Notes under the pieces: generated by a model
The model's database searches: none
What the model saw: the letters and a program-made list of their open reading frames with translations, nothing else
Told to the model about the DNA's origin: nothing
Program-made: the position numbers and the translations under genes
In this document: positions 48,439-64,000 of the stretch, in pieces
Layout: every line of letters starts with the position of its first letter
How positions within the stretch are numbered: position 1 is the first letter of the stretch
Source of the DNA: Paenibacillus sp. FSL R7-0204
Lineage (GTDB): Bacteria; Bacillota; Bacilli; Paenibacillales; Paenibacillaceae
Assembly: GCF_038002225.1 (NCBI RefSeq)
Contig: NZ_JBBOCA010000001.1
Coordinates: forward strand, 62,001-126,000
Direction: 5' to 3'
DNA: 64,000 nt

Positions 48439-48527
48439 TGGCGGAGAGGATGGGATTCGAACCCATGTGGGCTTGCACCCTAACGGTTTTCAAGACCGCC
48501 CCGTTATGACCGCTTCGGTACCTCTCC
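48439..48527 (-). tRNA. tRNA-Ser (anticodon TGA)
   Basis: An 89-base class II tRNA with a long variable arm, acceptor GGAGAGG/CCTCTCC, discriminator G, anticodon TGA and encoded CCA. It has its own promoter and terminator and follows serS, the synthetase that charges it. Confidence 0.96.
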
Positions 48528-48556
48528 AATGCAATGAAATTTCACATGCATTAGGA

Positions 48557-48586
48557 ATTATACCACGCTCAACAAATAATATGCAA
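48557..48586 (-). promoter_or_regulatory. Promoter of tRNA-Ser
   Basis: TTGCAT, 18 bases, TATAAT preceded by TGG on the minus strand, in the 65-base gap after serS. Confidence 0.75.
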
Positions 48587-48592
48587 CTATTA

Positions 48593-49882
48593 TTATTGAG
48601 CTGTTTTGGCGGAAATGGATTTCACATTACGCATATACGGCTGCAGGCATTCCGGAATCAGCACACTTCCGTCCTCCTGCTGGTAATTCTCCAGGATAGC
48701 TGCTACCGTACGTCCTACAGCCAGCGCAGAGCCATTCAGCGTATGCACGAATTCAGGCTTCGCCTTCGGCTCCTTGCGGTAACGGATATTGGCCCGGCGC
48801 GCCTGGAAGTCCTCGGTGTTGGAGCATGAGGAGATCTCGCGATACATGCCGCTCTCAGGCAGCCACACCTCAAGGTCATACGTCTTGGCAGAGGTGAAGC
48901 CCATATCTGCCGTACAGAGCAGCAAAACGCGGTAAGGCAGCCCCAGAAGCTGCAGCACGCGCTCAGCGTCGGCGGTCATCTTCTCCAGCTCCTCATAGGA
49001 GCTCTCCGGGCTGGCCAGCTTCACCAGCTCCACCTTATTGAACTGATGCTGGCGGATCAGACCACGGGTATCGCGTCCGGCAGAACCGGCTTCCGAGCGG
49101 AAGCAAGAGCTGTAGGCCACATGATACTTCGGCAGATCGCCAGCCGTCATGATCTCTTCACGGTAATAGTTGGTCACAGGCACTTCCGCCGTAGGAATCA
49201 GATAATACTCTGTATCCCGCAGCTTGAACAGATCCTCTTCGAATTTGGGCAGCTGTCCCGTTCCATAGAGGCTGTCCTTATTAACAATATAAGGCGGCAG
49301 CATCTCTTCATAGTTATGTTCCCCGCTGTGCAGGTCCATCATGAAATTAATCAGGGCACGCTCCAGTCTGGCACCCAGTCCCTTGTAGAAGACAAACCGT
49401 GAACCCGTAACCTTCGCCGCTGCCTCAAAATCAATGATATCCAGCTGCTGTGCCAGCTCCCAGTGGGATTTCGGAGTGAATCCGAGCTCTGTAGGCTCTG
49501 ACCAGCGGCGCACTTCGACATTGTCTGCCTCGGAGGTGCCAACAGGCACCGATTCATGCGGAATATTCGGGATGCTCATCGTCAGCTCGTCAATTTTGAC
49601 CTCAAGCTCACGCACCTCATCATCCAATTCCTTAATCCGGTCAGATACCGTGCGCATTTCTGCGATCAGATCATCCGCCGGTTCACCATTCTTCTTCTTC
49701 TTGGCTACGTCTCCGGATACAGTGTTCCGGCGGTTCTTGAGCCCTTCCGTTTCCTGAAGCAGCTCACGGCGGCGCTGATCCAGCGCCGGGAAGCCGGCAA
49801 TCAAATCCAGCGACTTTCCTCTTTTATTCAGTGCCTCTTCTACTCTTGCATAATCGCTGCGCAATACTTTAACATCTAACAC
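48593..49882 (-). CDS. serS: Seryl-tRNA synthetase
   Basis: A class II synthetase of 429 residues. The N-terminal 100 residues form the antiparallel coiled-coil tRNA-binding arm. Class II motif 2 is in [22 protein letters not shown] and motif 3 in [17 protein letters not shown]. The start is GTG ([11 protein letters not shown]), seven bases after GGAGGG. I see no T-box leader. It follows pdxT as in Bacillus, and a tRNA-Ser gene lies directly downstream. Confidence 0.97.
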   Translation of the reverse strand: MLDVKVLRSDYARVEEALNKRGKSLDLIAGFPALDQRRRELLQETEGLKNRRNTVSGDVAKKKKNGEPADDLIAEMRTVSDRIKELDDEVRELEVKIDELTMSIPNIPHESVPVGTSEADNVEVRRWSEPTELGFTPKSHWELAQQLDIIDFEAAAKVTGSRFVFYKGLGARLERALINFMMDLHSGEHNYEEMLPPYIVNKDSLYGTGQLPKFEEDLFKLRDTEYYLIPTAEVPVTNYYREEIMTAGDLPKYHVAYSSCFRSEAGSAGRDTRGLIRQHQFNKVELVKLASPESSYEELEKMTADAERVLQLLGLPYRVLLLCTADMGFTSAKTYDLEVWLPESGMYREISSCSNTEDFQARRANIRYRKEPKAKPEFVHTLNGSALAVGRTVAAILENYQQEDGSVLIPECLQPYMRNVKSISAKTAQ

Positions 49883-49972
49883 AAAGTTTCCCTCCTGAAA
49901 ACAGCCCAAACTCTTTCAAAATGCTGTTTTGTTTGCAGCTTTGAAAGAGTCAAAGTGTCCTTATATGCGGTT

Positions 49973-50557
49973 CTATAGATTGGCTGCAATACTGTCCTCT
50001 ACCATGTCGGCAAAATATTGATGCAGCCTGTAATCATCAGTCAATTCCGGGTGAAACGAGCAGGCCAGCAGATTGCCTTGGCGCGCTGTTACAATCTCAT
50101 CCTTATAGAGAGTAAGCACCTCAACATCAGGACCCACCTCGTCAATAAGCGGAGCGCGGATAAATACCGCCCGCACAGGCTCAGCAATCCCCTTAACCTC
50201 CAGATCACATTCAAAGCTTTCCCGCTGGCGGCCAAAGGCATTCCTGGCCACGGTAATATCCATCAGCTCCAGATGACCGGCTTCATCTCCGGCAATCCGC
50301 TTCGCCAGCACGATCATGCCGGCGCATGTACCAAAAATAGGCTTACCTTGACCCGCGAACTCACGGATTGCTTCAATAAAGCCATATTTGCGCATCAATT
50401 TGCCAATCGTCGTACTCTCACCGCCGGGAATGATCAGACCATCTACCCCGTCTAGCTCCTCTATACGCTTAATAGGCAGGCCCTGCGCTCCGGTCTTCTC
50501 AATGCTGACAATATGCTCTGTAACAGCGCCTTGAAGCGCCAACACTCCAATTCTCAT
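49973..50557 (-). CDS. pdxT: Pyridoxal 5'-phosphate synthase glutaminase subunit
   Basis: PdxT releases ammonia from glutamine for PdxS. The 194-residue class I-like amidotransferase has the nucleophile in FGTCAGMIVLA, the oxyanion loop PGGESTTIGKL and the His-Glu pair in FHPELTDD. It begins 18 bases after pdxS, so they form one operon. An inverted repeat (ACTCTTTCAAA/TTTGAAAGAGT) at 49910-49951 lies between it and serS and may be a weak terminator. Confidence 0.97.
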   Translation of the reverse strand: MRIGVLALQGAVTEHIVSIEKTGAQGLPIKRIEELDGVDGLIIPGGESTTIGKLMRKYGFIEAIREFAGQGKPIFGTCAGMIVLAKRIAGDEAGHLELMDITVARNAFGRQRESFECDLEVKGIAEPVRAVFIRAPLIDEVGPDVEVLTLYKDEIVTARQGNLLACSFHPELTDDYRLHQYFADMVEDSIAANL

Positions 50558-50575
50558 CCGGAAGCCTTCTCTCTA

Positions 50576-51457
50576 TTAACGGCCGCGTTCCGACATGCGC
50601 TCAGCCGGGGACAACGTGGCGATATCAATCCCCTTCATCGGAGTGCCCAGATTTTTAGACACTTCAGCGATCAGCTTGTAGTCCGTGAAGTGGGTTGTCG
50701 CTTCGACGATGGCACGGGCGAACTTCTCAGGATTGTCCGATTTGAAAATTCCCGAGCCGACAAACACCCCGTCAGCACCCAGATGCATCATGAGCGCGGC
50801 ATCGGCAGGCGTAGCTACACCACCGGCAGCGAAGTTAACGACAGGCAGCTTGCCCAGCTCGTGAACCTCCAGCAGCAGCTCATACGGAACACCCAGCGTC
50901 TTCGCTTCATGATATAGCTCATCAAGGGAGAGGCCGGTCACCTTACGGATCTGGCTGTTGATATGGCGCATATGGCGGACAGCTTCCACGATGTTGCCGG
51001 TACCCGGCTCACCCTTAGTGCGGATCATGGAGGCTCCTTCGCTAATCCGGCGCAGCGCTTCCCCCAGATCCTTGGCTCCGCATACAAAAGGAACCGTGAA
51101 TTCGCGTTTATTGATATGGAACACTTCATCGGCAGGAGTTAGTACTTCGCTCTCATCGAGATAGTCTACACCCAGAGATTCGAGAACTTTGGCTTCCACA
51201 TAGTGGCCGATCCGCGCTTTGGCCATGACAGGGATACTCACTACCTTGATAACCTCTTCTACAATAGTAGGATCAGCCATACGTGCGACACCACCCGCTG
51301 CGCGGATATCGGAAGGTACACGCTCCAGGGCCATTACGGCTACTGCGCCTGCGGCCTCAGCAATTTTCGCCTGCTCTGCATTCATGACGTCCATAATGAC
51401 GCCGCCTTTTTGCATTTCTGCCATGCCTCTTTTGACTCGCGAAGTTCCTGTTTCCAT
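50576..51457 (-). CDS. pdxS: Pyridoxal 5'-phosphate synthase PdxS
   Basis: PdxS makes PLP from ribose 5-phosphate, glyceraldehyde 3-phosphate and ammonia in a dodecamer with PdxT. The 293-residue TIM barrel has [11 protein letters not shown], the active-site lysines in [12 protein letters not shown] and [19 protein letters not shown] segments, and the phosphate site [16 protein letters not shown]. It is the usual length and very conserved. A sigma-A-type promoter precedes it. Confidence 0.98.
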   Translation of the reverse strand: METGTSRVKRGMAEMQKGGVIMDVMNAEQAKIAEAAGAVAVMALERVPSDIRAAGGVARMADPTIVEEVIKVVSIPVMAKARIGHYVEAKVLESLGVDYLDESEVLTPADEVFHINKREFTVPFVCGAKDLGEALRRISEGASMIRTKGEPGTGNIVEAVRHMRHINSQIRKVTGLSLDELYHEAKTLGVPYELLLEVHELGKLPVVNFAAGGVATPADAALMMHLGADGVFVGSGIFKSDNPEKFARAIVEATTHFTDYKLIAEVSKNLGTPMKGIDIATLSPAERMSERGR

Positions 51458-51497
51458 ATCTACGCCTCCCGTTAGATCTAACCTAATCTAACATTTA

Positions 51498-51526
51498 ATT
51501 CTACCGTAAGGCTGTAATATATACAA
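51498..51526 (-). promoter_or_regulatory. Promoter of pdxST
   Basis: TTGTAT, 17 bases, TAGAAT on the minus strand, about 40 bases before pdxS. Confidence 0.75.
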
Positions 51527-51577
51527 CCTATTTACTGGGATTTTGTCGTGAAGCTAGTACCTGCGCACCTGTTAAGG

Positions 51578-52972
51578 TTAGAACAGATTTTTAATTCCTT
51601 TGAACAGATCACCGAAAAAATCACCTATGGCTCTCAGCAGCAGCTTGAACCAGCCCGCCTTCTCCGCTTCCTCGGCAGTAATCAGGTTCACCGTCTTCTC
51701 TTGCGTCTGATTCATTCCTTCAATCTTATAGGAGTACGTGACCTTACCTACCTTGCTGGCTCCGGCAATCGGTGCGACCAGCGTAGCCGGATCATTCGTG
51801 ACCACAGTGGTCTTGATCTGCGGCGATACAGTACCCTTAGGAACCATGAACGTTACACCAGCATCTGTTACTACGGATACCTCTTTATTCTTGCCCTTCA
51901 GCACAGGCACAGTCTCAGTGCCGGCAATCACGGCCTTAGGCGCAACTACCTGCTTAATCTCGAAATTATTGAAGCCAAAATCCAGCACCTTCTTCGTTTC
52001 GGTGAAACGGTGGGCCTCGGAGTCCGCTCCCATAACTACGCTGATTAGACGCATGCCGTCACGCACCGCAGTACCCGTGAAGCAGTTGCCGGCTTTAGAC
52101 GTATGCCCAGTTTTCAATCCATCAAGACCCGGGTAAGCATAGGCCTTGAAATTAGGGATATTCTTGTTGGCTTCCAGCATCCAGTTGTAGTTAATCATCG
52201 GCTTCGAATCACGCTCGCGGAATTTATACGACTGAATTGTCGTAAAATCTGTAAAATCCGGATGATCGGTGACAATATATTTGGCCAGAATCGCCGCATC
52301 CATCGCAGACATTACTGTTTCGCCTTTACCCTCCGGGCGGAATTTCTTCGGCATATCGGCACGGTCAAGCCCGGTAGAGTTAATGAAAAAAGCCGTCTTC
52401 ATCCCCATTTTCTTGGCCGTTTCGTTCATCATTGTGACAAATTCCTGCTCGGAACCTGCGACCAGCTCCGCCAAAGCTACCGTAGCATCATTGGCTGAAC
52501 CAACCGCCATGGCTATGTAGAGTTCTTTTACCGTATGTTCGTCATGCTCAGCCAGGAAGATCCGCGACCCGGTCTGATTCGCCGCATTCTCCTGAATAGC
52601 AACTTTCTGGTCCCAGGAGATCTTGCCGCTATTTACAGCTTCAGTTACAAGATATTCTGTCATCATCTTCGTCATACTCGCCGGAGGCATCGCCTGGTCT
52701 GCATTAAGTGAGAGCAGAACCTCCCCTGTAGTAGGCTCAATCAGCACTGCAGATTTCACATTCAGTCCCAGAGATTCCACGCTTGGAATCTTCGCTGCTG
52801 CCGTTTTGGCAGGGGTAGCCGCCGCTTTGGTTCCCCCCTCGGTTGTAGCCGGTTTATTCACTGCCTCTGCCATCGCAGAAGCCGCAGGAAATGCTAGCAT
52901 ATTTAGAAGCAGACCCGCTGCCACTGTCTTAATCACAATTTGTTTACTGCTTAGTTTCTGCTTGTACTTCAA
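51578..52972 (-). CDS. dacA: D-alanyl-D-alanine carboxypeptidase (PBP5)
   Basis: DacA trims pentapeptides of the wall at the outer membrane face. The 464-residue protein has a signal peptide (about 1-36), then an Ala/Thr-rich linker, the catalytic SxxK (S99-MTK102 in PASMTK), SxN in VGSAND, and KTG in GLKTGHTSKAG. A C-terminal beta domain and an amphipathic anchor (WFKLLLRAIGDFFGDLFKGIKNLF, here given as FKLLLRAIGDFFGDL) complete it. It is between guaB and pdxS as in Bacillus. Confidence 0.97.
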   Translation of the reverse strand: MKYKQKLSSKQIVIKTVAAGLLLNMLAFPAASAMAEAVNKPATTEGGTKAAATPAKTAAAKIPSVESLGLNVKSAVLIEPTTGEVLLSLNADQAMPPASMTKMMTEYLVTEAVNSGKISWDQKVAIQENAANQTGSRIFLAEHDEHTVKELYIAMAVGSANDATVALAELVAGSEQEFVTMMNETAKKMGMKTAFFINSTGLDRADMPKKFRPEGKGETVMSAMDAAILAKYIVTDHPDFTDFTTIQSYKFRERDSKPMINYNWMLEANKNIPNFKAYAYPGLDGLKTGHTSKAGNCFTGTAVRDGMRLISVVMGADSEAHRFTETKKVLDFGFNNFEIKQVVAPKAVIAGTETVPVLKGKNKEVSVVTDAGVTFMVPKGTVSPQIKTTVVTNDPATLVAPIAGASKVGKVTYSYKIEGMNQTQEKTVNLITAEEAEKAGWFKLLLRAIGDFFGDLFKGIKNLF

Positions 52973-53035
52973 TGATTACTACTCTCCTTTAATCCTCAGA
53001 TCAGTGCTTGTTCTATTCTAACACAGGGGTACCTG

Positions 53036-53074
53036 CAAAAAAAGACAGGCAGGACTAAATTAGTCCTGCCTGTC
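53036..53074 (-). terminator. Terminator after guaB
   Basis: A perfect 14-pair stem GACAGGCAGGACTA with its complement, three-base loop, followed by T7 on the minus strand. Confidence 0.95.
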
Positions 53075-53099
53075 AACAAAATAGGCGATTCTTCCCGGC

Positions 53100-54587
<1,488 letters not shown>

Positions 54588-54728
54588 CTACCCGCCCGCC
54601 AACTTATGAATAAAGAAACTCCTGCGTCAAGTCCATACCCGATAGACAGCAGTAGAGACCTGGGAGTTATACATAATTGTGTCTTCTGTTAAGGTTTGAG
54701 AGGCTTGTCCAAAAATATATTATTGTCC

Positions 54729-54757
54729 ATCTTAGCAAAGGGCATTTGGCCTGTCAA
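54729..54757 (-). promoter_or_regulatory. Promoter of guaB
   Basis: TTGACA, 17 bases, TAAGAT on the minus strand. The about 165-base leader contains an inverted repeat with AACTCC/GGAGTT ends (54617-54668), but I cannot assign a known riboswitch. Confidence 0.85.
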
Positions 54758-54875
54758 GAATATTACACCGCTCTGTGAAGGGATTAGGCAATCCGCCCTC
54801 CGGTAAGCGAATTCTTGGACTAAAGTCCGTCTCCAGTGGACAGTAGAACAAATTTCGGCGGCATCACCGGATATA

Positions 54876-54909
54876 CAAAAAAGCCATTGTCGATGATTCG
54901 ACAATGGCT
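54876..54909 (-). terminator. Terminator of rRNA operon B
   Basis: An 11-pair perfect stem GCCATTGTCGA with its complement, loop ATCA, and T6 on the minus strand, eight bases after the 5S gene. Confidence 0.95.
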
Positions 54910-54916
54910 CATGTGT

Positions 54917-55033
54917 GCTTGGCAACGTCCTACTCTCCCAGGACCCTTCGGTCCAAGTACCATCGGCGCTGGAGGGCTTAACGGTCGTGTTCGGGATGGG
55001 TACGTGTGGAACCCCTCCGCTATCGCCACCAAA
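54917..55033 (-). rRNA. 5S ribosomal RNA, operon B
   Basis: A 117-base 5S gene in the normal place after the 23S gene, ending GTTGCCAAGC rather than GCCGCCAAGC as in operon A. Otherwise the two copies are nearly identical. Confidence 0.97.
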
Positions 55034-55111
55034 CGGGCATTTACAGCGTAAATGCTTCAGGAAATTGATTCCTGAAAACTGAATCCGAAACGAATCTGCG
55101 TTGTAGATTTT

Positions 55112-58036
<2,925 letters not shown>

Positions 58037-58330
58037 AACGTTCCGGTGTTTTGCTTGTTTGCACAATCAAAAACCTTCACTTAGCATCACTAAAATATTG
58101 AAACTTGTTTACACAAGTTCAGCTTAAAGGAATGTTCTAAAACGCAAATTCGTTTCGGTATCCAGTTTTCAAGGATCAAGTTGCTGTAAGTTCGGGTCGA
58201 TCACAACAGTGACGATCGAAGTTACAGCCGGTTGAGAGTTTGAGCTCTCAAAACTGACCAACGAGTGAGTAACTAGCCGACCGGCTAGATTTAAGATTTG
58301 AATGTCTTCATTGCAGAAGACGATTCTCCA

Positions 58331-59894
<1,564 letters not shown>

Positions 59895-60056
59895 GGTATT
59901 TAGAAAGAGCGATTGCTCATTTTGAAACATCTGACGAGAATTGTTATATTCTCTAATTTGGATCTCACCGAAGTGATTTCCCACTCACTCGTTGTTCAGT
60001 TTTCAAAGATCAAGCTCGTCGTCAGCGCCGCTCACCGCGTCACCAGCAACTCTTAT

Positions 60057-60085
60057 AATATAACACATCCAACCGATCAATGCAA
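60057..60085 (-). promoter_or_regulatory. Sigma-A promoter of rRNA operon B
   Basis: TTGCAT, 17 bases, TATATT on the minus strand, about 165 bases before the 16S gene. The region beyond about 60013 is not shared with operon A. A remnant GGCCAGAAATAGAA at 60131-60144 matches the 3' end of the palindromic repeat family. Confidence 0.75.
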
Positions 60086-60273
60086 GCTCTTTTTTCAACT
60101 TCTTTTTCGAGCCAGCCGTTGATGTTTCGCGGCCAGAAATAGAATATATCACGGATAGAGATTCATTGCAAGCATTATTTCCAAATCATTTGACTAGAGC
60201 ATTCAATCCCTTATCCCAAGAGAACTCCCAGAGCAGCTCCCTTGGTTATCCGGGTGTGGACTATGAGAAATCC

Positions 60274-61803
<1,530 letters not shown>

Positions 61804-61823
61804 TTACTCACTATACAAAAGAA

Positions 61824-61865
61824 GAAACGGCTCCGCCCCGATCTTGCGGACAGTCCGTTCCGTTA
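61824..61865. repeat. Diverged GAAACGG palindromic repeat between greA and lysS
   Basis: GAAACGGCTCCGCC and GGACAGTCCGTTCCGTTAC form imperfect arms. It is the most diverged member of the family at 17738, 24069 and 48274. Confidence 0.45.
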
Positions 61866-61916
61866 CAAAATATAAGCTGTATGTGTTCACCCATATTTTA
61901 CGGCTGGCTGTAACTT

Positions 61917-61942
61917 TGAAAAAAGCTTCCCTAAGGAAGCTT
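61917..61942 (-). terminator. Terminator after greA
   Basis: AAGCTTCC/GGAAGCTT stem around a four-base loop, followed by T4-6 on the minus strand. Confidence 0.85.
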
Positions 61943-61952
61943 CGGAACCGTC

Positions 61953-62432
61953 TTACTTCATTTTGATATCAAGAATTTTATATTGAATGACGCCTGCAGG
62001 GACACTAACATCTACAATCGTACCAATCTTCTTGCCGATGATCGCTCTGCCTACAGGGCTCTCATTAGAAATTTTGTTGTTCAGCGGATCGGATTCGGCA
62101 GTACCCACGATGGTGTACTCCATAATGTCACCATACTCCATATCCTCAACGTTCACCGTTACCCCGATGCTTACCACATCTGTCACGATCTCATCGCTAT
62201 TAATGATACGGGCATTGCGGAGCATCTTCTCCAAAGTAAGAACCCGTCCTTCAATAAAAGCCTGTTCATTCTTCGCGTCTTCATACTCCGAGTTCTCACT
62301 GATATCTCCGTAGCCGATGGCCACTTTGATACGTTCCGCTACCTCGCGGCGTTTCACGGATTTGAGGAACTCCAGTTCTTCTTCCAGACGCTTAAGTCCG
62401 TCCGGTGTAAGGATGACTTCTTTATCGCTCAT
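61953..62432 (-). CDS. greA: Transcript cleavage factor GreA
   Basis: GreA rescues backtracked RNA polymerase by stimulating RNA cleavage. The 159-residue protein has the N-terminal coiled coil with the acidic tip [15 protein letters not shown] (about residues 39-53) and the C-terminal FKBP-like domain ([18 protein letters not shown]). I start at [12 protein letters not shown], after AGGAG; an in-frame start nine codons upstream would make the protein longer than the family. It has its own consensus promoter. Confidence 0.97.
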   Translation of the reverse strand: MSDKEVILTPDGLKRLEEELEFLKSVKRREVAERIKVAIGYGDISENSEYEDAKNEQAFIEGRVLTLEKMLRNARIINSDEIVTDVVSIGVTVNVEDMEYGDIMEYTIVGTAESDPLNNKISNESPVGRAIIGKKIGTIVDVSVPAGVIQYKILDIKMK

Positions 62433-62551
62433 CTCAACCGATTCTCCTGTCGTATACATTTATTGAAAACACCATACTATATGCGAATCCGGAGGGATCA
62501 GAACCCTCCTTCACCATTGCTCCTGCTGTAACGGCGATTTTATACTGTGAA

Positions 62552-62580
62552 ATTATATTGGAACCGCTACAAAATGTCAA
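62552..62580 (-). promoter_or_regulatory. Consensus sigma-A promoter of greA
   Basis: TTGACA, 17 bases, TATAAT on the minus strand: a perfect match to the consensus, about 120 bases before the greA start. Confidence 0.92.
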
Positions 62581-62656
62581 TGACACCCCATATAATGTTT
62601 AGCAATACTCAATAAAGCACACAGGAACGGGGCTTAGTCCCAGGATTATATGAGGC

Positions 62657-63673
62657 TCATACGGCGAAAAGCGCACTATCCGCGTTACTCTGCTCCTCAT
62701 CCTGTTTAAGCTGACCGACAAAATCATTCAAAATCCGCACCATCTCGTCACGTTTCGTTTCTTCCATAATAACGTCCTTCACGCGGGCCGCCGCCTTAAA
62801 GCCCTTCAAATACCAGGCCAGGTGCTTGCGCATCTCGCGGACAGCCACCGCTTCACCCTTAAGAGCAATCAGGCGGTCCATATGAAGAATGGCCACCTTA
62901 ATCTTCTCTTCTGCGCCAGGCTCCGGCATCAGCACACCGCTATCCAAATATTGAATCGTCCGGTACAGCATCCACGGATTGCCCAGTGCGCCACGCCCGA
63001 TCATTACACCGTCACAGCCGGTCTGATCCAGCATCGCCCGCGCATCCTCCGGCGTATTCACATCGCCATTGCCGATCACCGGAATCGATACTGCCTCTTT
63101 GGCCATACGGATATAATTCCAGTCGGCACGTCCGGTATAGAGCTGCTCGCGGGTACGCCCGTGTACACTGACTGCTGCTCCGCCAGCCCGTTCCACCGCA
63201 CGCGCATTCTCTTCTACGAAGATATGCTCGCTGTCCCAGCCAATCCGCATCTTCACGGTGACCGGTTTGTCCACGGCCTCGACTACTGCGGATACCATCT
63301 CATAGATTTTGTCCGGATTCAGCAGCCAGCGTGCTCCGGCATCGCATTTGGTCACCTTCGGCACCGGGCAGCCCATATTAATGTCAATGATATCGGCATT
63401 GGTTTCTTTGTCGACAATTCTCGCCGCATCCACCAGTGATTCCCGGTCCCCGCCAAAAATCTGCAGACTCAGCGGCTTCTCGCGCTCATCGACAAACAGC
63501 ATCTCACGCGTACGCTGGTTGCCATGTACGATCGCCTTGCCGCTGACCATCTCCGCACAGACCAGGCCAGTCCCGAATTCCTTGGCAATCAGACGAAATG
63601 CCGGGTTACATACGCCAGCCATAGGCGCCAGCACGACCTGATTCTTCAATTCAATATCACCAATCTTCAGCAT
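62657..63673 (-). CDS. dusB: tRNA-dihydrouridine synthase DusB
   Basis: This flavoprotein reduces uridines in tRNA. The 338-residue protein has the N-terminal TIM barrel with [15 protein letters not shown], the [10 protein letters not shown] motif holding the catalytic cysteine, the [15 protein letters not shown] segment and [10 protein letters not shown] near the FMN phosphate site. The C-terminal helical domain covers the last 90 residues. It is downstream of the small Xre gene, as yacF is in Bacillus. Confidence 0.95.
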   Translation of the reverse strand: MLKIGDIELKNQVVLAPMAGVCNPAFRLIAKEFGTGLVCAEMVSGKAIVHGNQRTREMLFVDEREKPLSLQIFGGDRESLVDAARIVDKETNADIIDINMGCPVPKVTKCDAGARWLLNPDKIYEMVSAVVEAVDKPVTVKMRIGWDSEHIFVEENARAVERAGGAAVSVHGRTREQLYTGRADWNYIRMAKEAVSIPVIGNGDVNTPEDARAMLDQTGCDGVMIGRGALGNPWMLYRTIQYLDSGVLMPEPGAEEKIKVAILHMDRLIALKGEAVAVREMRKHLAWYLKGFKAAARVKDVIMEETKRDEMVRILNDFVGQLKQDEEQSNADSALFAV

Positions 63674-63718
63674 GGCCCAATCACTTCCCTACTTCAATTT
63701 ATAACGTTCAGCCCGGTC

Positions 63719-63928
63719 TTATGGTGCCGGATGGGCCAATTCCTCTACTGTCACTTCCAGAAAATCCGCAATTTTATTTAAAATTTGATCTTCCAAACGT
63801 CTGTTGCCCCGCTCCACTGCGCCAAGCACAGCAAGTGATATTCCGACAGAATCCGCCAGTTCCTGCTGCGTGTAGCCCTTCAGCTTCCGGAACGCTCTGA
63901 CCCGCATTCCCATACGTTTGTTGTCCAC
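63719..63928 (-). CDS. yazB: Small Xre-family HTH protein, YazB-like
   Basis: A 69-residue protein that is almost only a Cro/CI helix-turn-helix: MRVRAFRKLKGYTQQELADSVGISLAVLGAVERGNR. It starts with GTG eight bases after AGGA and overlaps the folK end by 49 bases. Bacillus yazB sits in the same place between folK and dusB. Target genes are unknown. Confidence 0.85.
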   Translation of the reverse strand: MDNKRMGMRVRAFRKLKGYTQQELADSVGISLAVLGAVERGNRRLEDQILNKIADFLEVTVEELAHPAP

Positions 63929-64000
63929 AGGCGAATTCCTGCCTTTCCGTCTATGTCTTGCAGCGCTGTTGTAATTAATCTGTGGAATCCGGAAGTCTCT
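63880..64000 (-). CDS. folK: FolK, C-terminal end (partial)
   Basis: The last 39 codons of an open frame entering from the right edge. The segment ALQDIDGKAGIRLW resembles the end of FolK (6-hydroxymethyl-7,8-dihydropterin pyrophosphokinase) of Bacillus, and the position before yazB supports it. It overlaps the start of yazB in another frame. The match is short, so the call rests largely on gene order. Confidence 0.55.
   Translation of the reverse strand, partial: ETSGFHRLITTALQDIDGKAGIRLWTTNVWECGSERSGS

Noticed and set aside
48528..49972. T-box leader before serS
   Set aside because: Only 90 bases separate pdxT and serS, and no T-box sequence (UGGN-containing AGGGUGGNACCGCG) is seen. Likewise I saw none before lysS or argS.

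Overview
The window is chromosomal DNA from a spore-forming, motile Firmicute, almost certainly Paenibacillus or a close relative. The evidence is the protein families and gene order (bofA-yaaL, recR-yaaK-dnaX-large SRP RNA, rpmE-rho-murA-fba-spo0F-pyrG-rpoE-argS, guaB-dacA-pdxST-serS, lysS-greA-dusB), the Bacillus-type 5S/16S/23S, the spore genes (bofA, spo0F, sspP, a PbpG-like PBP) and the balanced GC content. All these blocks lie near the replication origin in Bacillus, so the window is probably origin-proximal. Most genes are on the minus strand.

Layout. 1-2.8 kb: start of hprK, an MsmX/UgpC-type sugar ABC ATPase and a PucR-type regulator. 2.8-9.1 kb: rRNA operon A read leftward in the unusual order 16S, 5S, tRNA-Ile, tRNA-Ala, 23S, then eight tRNAs. 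9.2-13.3 kb: bofA, yaaL, recR, yaaK, dnaX and the SRP RNA. 13.3-22.1 kb: rpmE, an uncharacterised radical SAM enzyme, rho, murA, fba, spo0F (with a sigma-H-type promoter), pyrG (with a CTP-sensing attenuator) and rpoE. 22.5-33.1 kb: a cytoplasmic-looking subtilase, a repeat-rich intergenic region, argS with ywiB, two acetyltransferases with a nitrilase, a class A PBP, an Mpg glycosylase, an AbrB/zinc-knuckle/HTH fusion regulator and ywhD.

33.2-48.6 kb: an M1 peptidase with a membrane protein; two paralogous NlpC/P60 cell-wall hydrolases, each behind a sigma-A-like promoter, a WalR-box-like repeat and a c-di-AMP riboswitch; a cytochrome c; a pterin dehydratase; motAB; a pseudouridine synthase and a PAS-type sensor kinase; a dense DnaA-box cluster ahead of tadA; a lipoprotein; the small spore gene sspP; and tRNA-Ser. 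48.6-54.8 kb: serS, pdxT, pdxS, dacA, guaB. 54.9-60.1 kb: rRNA operon B in the conventional 16S-23S-5S order without spacer tRNAs. 60.3-64 kb: lysS, greA, dusB, a small Xre regulator and the end of folK.

The genes are mostly housekeeping: translation, transcription, nucleotide and B6 synthesis, wall synthesis and turnover, with sporulation control woven in. I see no phage, insertion sequence, CRISPR array or biosynthetic cluster. The notable signals are regulatory and structural: the displaced 5S gene, compensatory changes between the two 23S copies, the DnaA-box cluster, the duplicated hydrolase regulatory module, the pyrG attenuator, a dispersed palindromic repeat family, and a few uncharacterised proteins. 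Gene names follow recognised families from memory; no database search was possible.
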